NCBI GenBank assembly: GCA_022844135.1
Contig: JALHMG010000047.1
Location: 1 to 42,389 of the forward strand
Reading direction: 5' to 3'
DNA length: 42,389 nucleotides
Source: Lysobacterales bacterium
Lineage (GTDB): Bacteria; Pseudomonadota; Gammaproteobacteria; Xanthomonadales; SZUA-5
Shown piece after piece: positions 16,958 to 24,721 of this stretch. The translations under genes and the position numbers were made by a program. The first letter of the stretch is position 1. Each line of letters opens with the position of its first letter. The notes below the pieces were generated by a model. That model was given only the letters and a program-made list of their open reading frames with translations. It was not told where the DNA came from and searched no databases.

Positions 16958-18160
16958 TCAACCAGGAACCGCTACACCAGGCGCGCGGCGCATCGACGCA
17001 TCGCCCATCAGAATCGCCCAGAGCCTTTTGAAGCGTTCGAATACACTCTCCTCAACATAGGGAACGCCGAAGCGCTCGCATATCGCTTTGACCCGCGGAG
17101 CGGCCTGGCGGTATTTCAGCATCGGCAAATCGGGCCAGAGGTGATGCTCGATCTGATAGTTCAAATAGCCCATCAGGAAATCGCGCCTATCGCTGCCGCC
17201 GGGATAGTTCACAGAGCCGACGATCTGGCGCAGATAGAACTCCCCGCGGTCTCGCGGATGGCCTTCGAAGCGCCACACATCGTCGCCCGCATGATTGGGT
17301 ACGATGATCGCGAAAGCATGGACATTGGCGTAGAGCTCAGCAAGAACGGAGTTGATCAGCACCGCCGCCCAAGCCCAGGTGCCGAGCGGCAGAAACAGCG
17401 CCGGGACGAGCCCGAATTTGATCGCCGCGTTGGGCAATACGCAGCGCCACCAAAACGCGATCCCGCGCCGTGTGATCGGCAACAACAGGCGCTCTCCGGG
17501 GTAGAGCAGGCGCCAGATGTTGCCCGGCGTCGGCAGCGGCGATTCGCCTTCGGGCTGCGCGGCGCGCAGTTGACGTTGCTGTAGCGCCCACAAGGTATTC
17601 GGTGCGTAGTAACTGAGCTTCCAGGTCAGCATCAGCAGCAGTACCAGCATCCACTTCAGCGGCCTGGGCATGACGCGCAAGCGCAGTAGCCAGGCGTTGT
17701 GCTCCACCAGGTCCGGATCGTCGACTTCCCCGGTGTGGAAGTGGTGCAGGTGATTGTGCTCGTATGCCCAGGCTTTGGGGTCCATCCAATCGGGCCAGTC
17801 GAGCCACCGGCGCCAACCCTGCGCATATTTGGCGCTGGTCAATCGCTCAGGAACGGGCGCCTTGTCGTAGCCGCGATGCATCACATGGTGCGTCACCATC
17901 GTCCAGCGCGCGACGTTGCCCATACCGATCAGCAACACGGCGATCGGATTCGGCACCACCCACGCGCACGCATAGCCAGCTGCGGTGCACAGCCGCCCCC
18001 AGCGCTCCATGCGCAGCAGATGCGCCGCGTCGTCCAGGCCGATGTCGGCGACGAGCTCGCGGCGCAGCGCTGCCAACTCCGCGGCAAATGCGGAGCGGTC
18101 GATTTGCGGCAAAGGCACGACGGTTGAACCATCCATCGCCGAATCATGCCGGTTCGGCAT
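16958..18160 (-). CDS. Membrane fatty acid desaturase
   Basis: 400 aa with the three histidine boxes of di-iron membrane desaturases: HHVMHRG (91-97), HNHLHH (135-140) and QIEHHLWP (336-343; the leading Gln is typical of front-end/acyl-lipid types). Hydrophobic segments lie between the boxes. There is no N-terminal cytochrome b5 domain. It introduces a double bond into acyl chains and uses oxygen. The start may be ATG 18160 or ATG 18136; neither has a strong ribosome binding site. It is divergent from ccoN, and the FNR-type site at 18240 lies in the shared intergenic region. Confidence 0.88.
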   Translation of the reverse strand: MPNRHDSAMDGSTVVPLPQIDRSAFAAELAALRRELVADIGLDDAAHLLRMERWGRLCTAAGYACAWVVPNPIAVLLIGMGNVARWTMVTHHVMHRGYDKAPVPERLTSAKYAQGWRRWLDWPDWMDPKAWAYEHNHLHHFHTGEVDDPDLVEHNAWLLRLRVMPRPLKWMLVLLLMLTWKLSYYAPNTLWALQQRQLRAAQPEGESPLPTPGNIWRLLYPGERLLLPITRRGIAFWWRCVLPNAAIKFGLVPALFLPLGTWAWAAVLINSVLAELYANVHAFAIIVPNHAGDDVWRFEGHPRDRGEFYLRQIVGSVNYPGGSDRRDFLMGYLNYQIEHHLWPDLPMLKYRQAAPRVKAICERFGVPYVEESVFERFKRLWAILMGDASMRRAPGVAVPG

Positions 18161-18239
18161 GCCGCTGGCGCTTTCCCGGCTTCATCGTCGCGAAATTTGA
18201 TGGTTCGGAACGGGCGCCGCAGAACAACCCGAGGCGCAG

Positions 18240-18253
18240 TTGATCCTCGTCAA
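18240..18253. promoter_or_regulatory. FNR box upstream of ccoN
   Basis: TTGATcctcGTCAA matches the FNR/ANR consensus TTGAT-N4-ATCAA at 9 of 10 positions. It is centred ~59 bp before the ccoN start codon and ~86 bp from the desaturase start. No clean -10 is obvious downstream. It fits oxygen-dependent activation of ccoNOQP by the Fnr encoded at 27875-28645. Confidence 0.8.
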
Positions 18254-18305
18254 TCGCTGCCAGCTGCTCGCCTTGCAGCATCTCGCTAACCGTACAGGAG
18301 GTGTC

Positions 18306-19751
18306 ATGGCGCAGGCGCAGGCAATGGAAAAGGTCGCCTATAACGATCGAGTGGTGATGCAGTTTGCGGTCGCCACCCTGATCTGGGGCATCGTCGGCAT
18401 GTCGGTGGGATTGTTGATTGCAGCGCAATTGGCGTGGCCGGCGCTCAATTTCGATATCCCATGGCTGACATATTCGCGGCTGCGGCCGCTGCACACCAAT
18501 GCGGTGATTTTCGCGTTCGGCGGTTGCGCGTTGTTCGCCACCAGCTACTACTGCGTGCAGCGCACGTCGCACGCCAAGCTGTTCGGCGGCAAGCTCGCGG
18601 AATACACGTTCTGGGGCTGGCAGCTGGTGATTTTGCTGGCGGCGATCACGCTGCCGCTGGGCATCACCCAAGGAAAGGAATACGCCGAGCTGGCATGGCC
18701 CATCGACATCCTGATTGCGGTTGTCTGGGTTTCTTACGGCGTTGTGTTCTTCGGCACTATCGTAAAGCGCAAGGTCGAACACATTTACGTAGCTAATTGG
18801 TTCTTCGCCGCTTTCATCATTACCGTAGCAGTGCTGCACATCGTCAATTCGCTGGCGCTGCCTACCGGTCTCTGGCACAGCTATCCAATCTATTCCGGCG
18901 CTGTCGACGCGATGGTTCAGTGGTGGTACGGTCATAACGCGGTCGGCTTTTTCCTGACCGCAGGCTTTCTCGGCATCATGTACTACTTCGTGCCCAAGCA
19001 AGCGGGCCTGCCGATCTTCAGTTACCGCCTTTCGATCGTGCACTTCTGGGCCTTGATCGCGATCTACATGTGGGCCGGCCCACACCATCTGCAGTACACA
19101 TCCTTGCCCGATTGGGCGCAGAGCCTGGGCATGGTGTTTTCGCTGATCCTGCTGGCGCCGAGCTGGGGCGGGATGATCAACGGCATCATGACCCTGTCCG
19201 GCGCATGGCACAAACTGCGCGACGATCCGATCCTGAAGTTCCTCATCGTCAGCCTGTCGTTCTACGGCATGAGCACCTTCGAGGGGCCGATGATGTCGAT
19301 CAAGAGCGTTAACGCACTATCGCATTACACCGACTGGACCATCGGCCACGTCCACTCCGGCGCGCTCGGTTGGGTGGCGATGATTTCCATCGGCGCGCTT
19401 TACATGCTGTATCCGCGTCTGCTGGGCCTGAAGAACATGTACAGCACGCGCGCCATCGAATGGCACTTCTGGATTATGACCATCGGCGTGGTCCTGTACG
19501 CGGTTTCGATGTGGGTTTCGGGCATCGCACAGGGCCTGATGTGGCGCGCGACCAACGACGACGGCACGCTCACCTATGCCTTTATCGAGGCGCTGAAGTT
19601 TACCTATCCGTACTACTACATCCGCTTCTTCGGCGGTTTCCTGGTGGTCTGCGGAATGCTGCTGATGGCATGGAACACGTACAAGACTTTCGCCATGGCG
19701 CGGGGCACTGAAACGCGCCCGATGCCGACCTTGACCGAGCAGGTGGCCTGA
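18306..19751 (+). CDS. ccoN: Cytochrome c oxidase cbb3-type subunit I
   Basis: 481 aa. ATG 18306 follows a strong AGGAGGT (18296-18302); the open frame upstream of it is not coding. The catalytic heme-copper subunit has ~12 membrane helices. Ligands align with the P. stutzeri cbb3 structure at a constant +3 offset: H63 and H350 (low-spin heme b), H210, H260 and H261 (CuB), H348 (high-spin heme) and Y254, the cross-linked tyrosine. The product reduces oxygen to water at the inner membrane with high affinity. It is the first gene of the ccoNOQP operon. Confidence 0.97.
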   Translation: MAQAQAMEKVAYNDRVVMQFAVATLIWGIVGMSVGLLIAAQLAWPALNFDIPWLTYSRLRPLHTNAVIFAFGGCALFATSYYCVQRTSHAKLFGGKLAEYTFWGWQLVILLAAITLPLGITQGKEYAELAWPIDILIAVVWVSYGVVFFGTIVKRKVEHIYVANWFFAAFIITVAVLHIVNSLALPTGLWHSYPIYSGAVDAMVQWWYGHNAVGFFLTAGFLGIMYYFVPKQAGLPIFSYRLSIVHFWALIAIYMWAGPHHLQYTSLPDWAQSLGMVFSLILLAPSWGGMINGIMTLSGAWHKLRDDPILKFLIVSLSFYGMSTFEGPMMSIKSVNALSHYTDWTIGHVHSGALGWVAMISIGALYMLYPRLLGLKNMYSTRAIEWHFWIMTIGVVLYAVSMWVSGIAQGLMWRATNDDGTLTYAFIEALKFTYPYYYIRFFGGFLVVCGMLLMAWNTYKTFAMARGTETRPMPTLTEQVA

Positions 19752-19752
19752 A

Positions 19753-20394
19753 ATGAATCACGAGAAATTCGAGAAGAACATCCTGCGGATGGGCATTGCT
19801 GTGGCGATCGTCATCAGCTTCGGCGGATTGGCGCAAATCCTGCCGTTGATGTACGAGGCGCAGGTGGTCGAGCCGCTGCCCAACATGCAGCCGCGCACGG
19901 CGCTGGAGCAGGCCGGATTCGATGTCTATATCCGCGAAGGTTGCTACAACTGCCACTCGCAACAGGTGCGCACGTTGCGCGCGGAGGTGGCCCGCTATGG
20001 ACATCATTCGTTGGCCGCCGAAAGCGTTTACGACCGGCCGTTTCAGTGGGGCAGCAAGCGCACTGGGCCGGATCTGGCGCGCGTCGGCGGACGCTATAGC
20101 GACGAGTGGCATCGCGTGCATTTGATCAACCCGCGCGATGTGGTGCCGGAGTCCAACATGCCGGGTTATCCGTGGCTGGCCAAGAATCTGGTCGATGCCG
20201 AGCAGACCGAGGCCAATCTCAAAGGTCTGCGGACGCTCGGTCATCCGTACACCGATGAAGACATTGCGGCGGCAAAATCCTTGTCGACCAAGACCGAAAT
20301 GGATGCCGTGATCGCTTATCTGCAGGCCTTGGGCAAATACGCGCCGAAGGTGGAAACGCTGACCGATCCGGCGACCGGAGGCGCATCGCGATGA
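19753..20394 (+). CDS. ccoO: Cytochrome c oxidase cbb3-type subunit II (monoheme cytochrome c)
   Basis: 213 aa. One N-terminal membrane anchor (~12-32) is followed by a periplasmic cytochrome c domain with the CYNCH heme site at 64-68. The axial methionine is probably in NMPGYPW. It passes electrons from CcoP to CcoN. It starts one base after the ccoN stop. Confidence 0.96.
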   Translation: MNHEKFEKNILRMGIAVAIVISFGGLAQILPLMYEAQVVEPLPNMQPRTALEQAGFDVYIREGCYNCHSQQVRTLRAEVARYGHHSLAAESVYDRPFQWGSKRTGPDLARVGGRYSDEWHRVHLINPRDVVPESNMPGYPWLAKNLVDAEQTEANLKGLRTLGHPYTDEDIAAAKSLSTKTEMDAVIAYLQALGKYAPKVETLTDPATGGASR

Positions 20395-20528
20395 GCCTGT
20401 CGACCCTTATGGGATTGGTCACTGCGGGCAGCTTTGTTGCGTTCGTGCTGGTCATCGCTTACGCCATTGTGTTGCCGAAACGAACCGTTGAGCGCGTATC
20501 GAAACTACCTCTGGAGGAGGGCCAATGA
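20391..20528 (+). CDS. ccoQ: cbb3-type oxidase small subunit CcoQ
   Basis: 45 aa ([20 protein letters not shown]...). One membrane helix (~5-27) is followed by a short cytoplasmic tail ending LPLEEGQ. CcoQ stabilises the cbb3 complex in other bacteria. ATGA overlaps join it to ccoO upstream and ccoP downstream. Position and size support the call more than sequence similarity does. Confidence 0.92.
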   Translation: MSLSTLMGLVTAGSFVAFVLVIAYAIVLPKRTVERVSKLPLEEGQ

Positions 20529-21451
20529 GCACCGCGTGGAGCATTTTCATCATCGCCCTGACGCTGATCACGGTGCTCGGCAGTCTGTGGTTGCTGATCG
20601 CCACCGCGCACGTGGAAAAATCCAAATCGGGCGACCAGACGACCGGGCACGTTTGGGACGGGGATTTGCGCGAGTACAACAAGCCACTGCCGCGTTGGTG
20701 GCTATGGCTGTTCGTCGGCACGATCGTGTTTTCGGCCGGTTACCTTGCAGTGTTTCCCGGCTTCGGCTCGATGCCCGGCAGCTTCGGATGGTCATCTGAA
20801 AGTGAACTGCGTGCCGACCTGAAAGCGCACGATGAGCGCGCCCGCGAGTTGTTTGCGGCATTCGCCGGTCAGTCCTTTGAGTCCGTCATGCGCGACCCCC
20901 GCGCGCAGCAAATGGGGCGCAATCTCTACGCGACGCATTGCACAGGTTGTCACGGCGCCGATGCGCGCGGCAATCGAGGCTTCCCCAATCTCACCGATGG
21001 CGATTGGCTTTGGGGCGGCGATGAAGCCGCGGTGATAAAAACCATCACCGAAGGACGGGTCGGTGTCATGCCGGCGTGGCGCGACGCCCTCGGCGGCAAT
21101 GAAGGCGTGACCGCAATGGTCGAGTACGTCAAGTCGATGTCCAATCGCAGCCACAATGCGCGGCTCGCGGCACAGGCTAAACCTAAGTTCGACATGCTGT
21201 GCGTTGCATGCCATGGCCCGACCGGAGATGGCAACGTAGCGCTCGGCGCGCCGCGCCTCAACGACGCCATCTGGTTGCACGGCGGCGACAACAAGACGCT
21301 GTTCGAAACCATCGCTTACGGCCGCAACGGCAATATGCCCGCGCACGGCTCTTGGCTCGGCGAAGACCGCGTTCGCGTGATTGCGGCATGGGTATTGGCG
21401 CAATCGCAGGCGAATGAGGCGCCAGCAACCGCGGCGGCTGGAGCGCCGTGA
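20525..21451 (+). CDS. ccoP: Cytochrome c oxidase cbb3-type subunit III (diheme cytochrome c)
   Basis: 308 aa. It carries two N-terminal membrane helices (~8-28 and ~58-78) with GHVWDGDLREYNKPLPRWW between them, a CcoP signature. Two cytochrome c domains follow, with heme sites CTGCH (139-143) and CVACH (226-230). It is the electron entry point of the oxidase from soluble or membrane cytochromes. The 5' end overlaps ccoQ by 4 bp and the 3' end overlaps the next small ORF by 1 bp. Confidence 0.96.
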   Translation: MSTAWSIFIIALTLITVLGSLWLLIATAHVEKSKSGDQTTGHVWDGDLREYNKPLPRWWLWLFVGTIVFSAGYLAVFPGFGSMPGSFGWSSESELRADLKAHDERARELFAAFAGQSFESVMRDPRAQQMGRNLYATHCTGCHGADARGNRGFPNLTDGDWLWGGDEAAVIKTITEGRVGVMPAWRDALGGNEGVTAMVEYVKSMSNRSHNARLAAQAKPKFDMLCVACHGPTGDGNVALGAPRLNDAIWLHGGDNKTLFETIAYGRNGNMPAHGSWLGEDRVRVIAAWVLAQSQANEAPATAAAGAP

Positions 21452-21693
21452 TGTCCACCGAGGCCAGCGTTCGGCGCTGGGGAGCCGTGCTGTGGCCATC
21501 GTTTTTCGCCGCTGGCGTGATGACCGCCGTGTTCTTTGCGCTGATCGATCCCTTGGACTTGAACGCGATCAGCGCTCTGCCGGTCCAGGTGACACGCGAG
21601 CAGGGCTATACGATCGGGTTTTTCATGTTCTGGGTCGGCAGCGCAAGTTCGTCGTGGTTCACCGCCATGCTCCTGAAGAAGCGCGATGAGTGA
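21451..21693 (+). CDS. Small two-helix membrane protein between ccoP and ccoG
   Basis: 80 aa from ATG 21451, which shares one base with the ccoP stop (TGATG). Two hydrophobic segments (~11-31 and ~54-75) flank a short loop, and the C-terminus is KKRDE. It overlaps ccoG by 8 bp, so it is embedded in the operon and surely translated with it. I do not recognise a named family; an accessory assembly or stability role for the cbb3 oxidase is inferred from position only. Confidence 0.82.
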   Translation: MSTEASVRRWGAVLWPSFFAAGVMTAVFFALIDPLDLNAISALPVQVTREQGYTIGFFMFWVGSASSSWFTAMLLKKRDE

Positions 21694-23077
21694 CGATCTG
21701 GTTTTTCTTTATGAGCGCTCGGCGAAGATCTATCCGCGCGCCGTCGATGGTCGTTTTCAGCGCCTGCGCAAGGCGGCAGTGTTCTGGCTGCTTGGCATGT
21801 ACTACGCGTTCCCATGGTTTAACTGGGACGGCCGGCAGATGGTCTTGTTCGATTTGCCGGCGCGTAAGTTCTATGTGTTCGGCTGGGTAGTCTGGCCGCA
21901 GGATTTCATCTTCCTTGCAGCGTTTCTGGTGGCGTGCGCGCTGAGCTTGTTCTTTTTCACCGCATTGGCGGGGCGATTGTGGTGCGGTTATGCGTGCCCG
22001 CAAACGGTATGGACCGAGGTGTTCTTGTGGATCGAGCACCACACTGAAGGCGATCGCAATGCGCGCATGCGATTGGACAAAGAGCCGATGTCGTGGCGCA
22101 AATTTCGCATCAAGGCGAGTAAGCAGGCGCTTTGGATTGGCGTTGCGCTGTGGACTGGATTTACCTTCGTCGGATTCTTTACGCCGATTCGTGAGCTTGC
22201 TCTCGACTTCCCGATGCAGTGGGATCTGACGCGCTGGTTCTGGACTTTGTTCTACGGTGCGGCGACTTACGGCAACGCGGCATATCTGCGCGAGCAGGTG
22301 TGCAAGTACATGTGTCCTTACGCGCGCTTTCAAAGCGCGATGCTGGATCGCAACAGCCTGATCATCAGCTACGACGAGACGCGCGGCGAGCCGCGCGGCG
22401 CGCGCCGTCGCCAAGTGCCCGATCGCGCACAGCGATTGGCGACAGGCAGCGCGCCGAGCGCCGCCGAGTTGGGCGATTGCATCGACTGCAAGGCTTGCGT
22501 CCTGGTGTGTCCCACCGGCATCGACATCCGAAAAGGCTTGCAATACGAGTGCATCGGCTGCGCCGCTTGCATCGACGCCTGCGACGAGGTGATGGACAAA
22601 GTCGGATACCCGCGCGGGCTGGTGCGCTACAGCACCGAAAACGCCATCCAGGGCAAGCCCACGCACATTCTGCGCCCACGCGTGATCATCTATGCGCTGG
22701 TGCTGTTGACGCTCGGTGCTTCTGTTTTGCTGGGCGTGATGTTGAAAAAGCCTTTGATCGTCGATGTGATTCGCGATCGCGGTGCCTTGTATCGCTTCGC
22801 CAGCGACGGGCAGGTGGAAAACGCCTATCAGGTCAAGCTGATCCACAAGCGCGAAACCGCAGCCACGTTTCAGTTGCGCGTGTTGACGCCAGGGCTGCAG
22901 CTGATCGCGCCCGCCAACATCGCGGTCGAGCCTGGAGAGGTACGCAATGTCGCCGTGACGTTGCGACAGCCGGAAGACGAAGCGAAAGGCGCAAAGGACG
23001 TGGTCATCGAGGTGATCGACTTGGGCGATGCCAGCGTGCGCGTGCAGGAAACGACGCGCTTCTTTGGGCCGACCTGA
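21686..23077 (+). CDS. ccoG: Cytochrome c oxidase accessory protein CcoG (RdxA/FixG)
   Basis: 463 aa. Membrane helices carry CGYACPQTVW (C100, C104) and VCKYMCPYARFQ (C206, C210). A dicluster ferredoxin segment follows with C265/C268/C271/C275 and C289/C292/C295/C299 for two 4Fe-4S clusters, then a further helix (~325-345) and a periplasmic Ig-like C-terminal domain. CcoG is reported as a cupric reductase supplying Cu(I) to cbb3 assembly. It overlaps the preceding small ORF by 8 bp. Confidence 0.95.
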   Translation: MSDDLVFLYERSAKIYPRAVDGRFQRLRKAAVFWLLGMYYAFPWFNWDGRQMVLFDLPARKFYVFGWVVWPQDFIFLAAFLVACALSLFFFTALAGRLWCGYACPQTVWTEVFLWIEHHTEGDRNARMRLDKEPMSWRKFRIKASKQALWIGVALWTGFTFVGFFTPIRELALDFPMQWDLTRWFWTLFYGAATYGNAAYLREQVCKYMCPYARFQSAMLDRNSLIISYDETRGEPRGARRRQVPDRAQRLATGSAPSAAELGDCIDCKACVLVCPTGIDIRKGLQYECIGCAACIDACDEVMDKVGYPRGLVRYSTENAIQGKPTHILRPRVIIYALVLLTLGASVLLGVMLKKPLIVDVIRDRGALYRFASDGQVENAYQVKLIHKRETAATFQLRVLTPGLQLIAPANIAVEPGEVRNVAVTLRQPEDEAKGAKDVVIEVIDLGDASVRVQETTRFFGPT

Positions 23078-23146
23078 GCGCGCTGTTGCGCGTGGGCGGG
23101 CGAATCACAGCGCCGGTCGCGGCGCCAACAACGTCGAGGACGGGCC

Positions 23147-24169
23147 ATGACCCAAACGATGAAAGCTGCGGTTGTACGCCAGTTCGGCAAGCCGTTGACG
23201 ATTGAAGAGGTGCCCATACCCACAGTGGCAGCCGGTCAGGTATTGGTCAAAGTGATGGCGTCCGGTGTTTGCCATACCGATGTCCATGCCGCCGATGGCG
23301 ATTGGCCGGTCAAGCCGACGTTGCCATTTATTCCTGGTCACGAGGGCGCCGGCTACGTGGCGCAAGTGGGATCGGGCGTGATGCGGGTGAAGGAGGGCGA
23401 TCGCGTCGGTGTGCCCTGGCTGCACTCGGCCTGCGGCCATTGCGAACACTGCATAGGCGGATGGGAAACGCTGTGCGATAGCCAGTCGATGACTGGATAC
23501 AGCACCAACGGCGGGTATGCCGAGTATGTGCTGGCCGATCCGGGCTATATCGCCCATCTTCCCGACGGCCTCCTATTTGGACCCGCCGCCCCCGTGCTGT
23601 GCGCGGGCGTTACGGTCTACAAAGGGTTGAAAGTCCTCGATTGCAAGCCGGGCGATTGGGTGGCGATTTCCGGCATCGGTGGGCTGGGCCACATGGCGGT
23701 GCAGTACGCAAAGGCGATGGGGTTTCGCGTCATCGCTGTCGATGTCGCCGACGACAAGCTCGCGCTGGCGCGCGAGCTGGGTGCTGAGCGCGTGTACAAC
23801 GCCGCCAATCTGGATGTTGCCGAGGCCATTCAAGCCGAAATTCGCGGCGCCCACGGGGTCTTAGTCACGGCAGTTTCGCGCAGCGCGTTCGCCCAGGGCG
23901 TGGCGATGCTGCACAAGCGCGGCACGATGTCGCTGGTTGGCTTGCCGCCCGGAGATTTCTCGCTCCCGATCTTCGATGTGGTGTTGAACGCCAAGACCAT
24001 TCGCGGCTCTATTGTCGGCACCCGCGCCGACATGATCGAGGCGCTGTCGTTCGCTGGCCGTGGGATGGTGCATTCGCACTTCAGCACCGATCGGCTGGAG
24101 AACATCAACACCGTTTTCGAGCGTTTGCGAGCCGGCACCATCGAAGGCCGGGTCGTTATGCAATTTTGA
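23147..24169 (+). CDS. Zinc-dependent alcohol dehydrogenase (AdhP-like)
   Basis: 340 aa, medium-chain dehydrogenase. The catalytic zinc ligands are C42, H65 (GHEGAG) and C152. The structural zinc is bound by C96, C99, C102 and C110. The Rossmann motif GIGGLG (176-181) is followed by an acidic residue (VDVADDK) that favours NAD. It interconverts primary alcohols such as ethanol with aldehydes. It sits on the same strand between ccoG and ccoH/fixH, 69 bp after ccoG, with a GAGGA element upstream; cbb3 clusters do not usually contain this gene. Confidence 0.92.
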   Translation: MTQTMKAAVVRQFGKPLTIEEVPIPTVAAGQVLVKVMASGVCHTDVHAADGDWPVKPTLPFIPGHEGAGYVAQVGSGVMRVKEGDRVGVPWLHSACGHCEHCIGGWETLCDSQSMTGYSTNGGYAEYVLADPGYIAHLPDGLLFGPAAPVLCAGVTVYKGLKVLDCKPGDWVAISGIGGLGHMAVQYAKAMGFRVIAVDVADDKLALARELGAERVYNAANLDVAEAIQAEIRGAHGVLVTAVSRSAFAQGVAMLHKRGTMSLVGLPPGDFSLPIFDVVLNAKTIRGSIVGTRADMIEALSFAGRGMVHSHFSTDRLENINTVFERLRAGTIEGRVVMQF

Positions 24170-24220
24170 TTCGGCGGGTCGAGGCTGCGCGCCTGGCCGA
24201 TCGCATCGCCTGCGCGCCAG

Positions 24221-24234
24221 TTGACCCTCGTCAA
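24221..24234. promoter_or_regulatory. FNR-type palindrome upstream of ccoH/fixH
   Basis: TTGACcctcGTCAA is a perfect inverted repeat that differs from TTGAT-N4-ATCAA only at the symmetric inner bases (8 of 10). It has the same CCTC spacer as the ccoN site. It is centred ~41 bp before ATG 24269, so activation from a class II position would give a nearly leaderless transcript. Confidence 0.6.
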
Positions 24235-24268
24235 CTTCGCGGAGCATGCGATACCGCAACATGGCGCC

Positions 24269-24721
24269 ATGAAACGCCTCGCTATCATTGTTGCATTGGT
24301 CCTTCCGCTGCTGATTGCTGTCGGTGGAGGAATGGTCACTCTTTGGTTGGCTATCGAGCACGGCGATCGGCCGCTGCCGATTGCGATTCGCAAGAAAGGG
24401 CCGGTCCAGTTCGGCACTGCGGATGCCACGGCCGTTGCGGCTGCCGAACACTTGCGCGGCGAGCTGTCGTGGACTGGCGACCGCGTGCACCTGCGTTTGC
24501 CGGGAATAGGCGATGCGAAGCTGCGCCTCGTCGTATGGCACTCCACTGCTGCGGCTGCGGATCGCAGCATCGAATTGACTGCAGTAGCCGATGGCGAATA
24601 CGCCGGTCGCGGCGAACGGCCGAACGGGGCGTGGCAGGCGTTGCTTGAGCCTGTGGACAGGCGCTTCGCATTGCAGGCAGCGCACATCAGTGCACTGACC
24701 ATCCTGGAGCCGATGCTGTGA
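24269..24721 (+). CDS. fixH: FixH/CcoH family cbb3 oxidase maturation protein
   Basis: 150 aa from ATG 24269 (MKRLAIIVALVLPLLIAVGG), chosen because a membrane anchor starts directly there; the frame extends upstream through the FNR-type site and is unlikely to be coding. One helix (~4-26) precedes a periplasmic domain. FixH/CcoH works with the copper ATPase CcoI in cbb3 assembly. The stop overlaps the GTG start of ccoI by 4 bp. Confidence 0.85.
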   Translation: MKRLAIIVALVLPLLIAVGGGMVTLWLAIEHGDRPLPIAIRKKGPVQFGTADATAVAAAEHLRGELSWTGDRVHLRLPGIGDAKLRLVVWHSTAAAADRSIELTAVADGEYAGRGERPNGAWQALLEPVDRRFALQAAHISALTILEPML

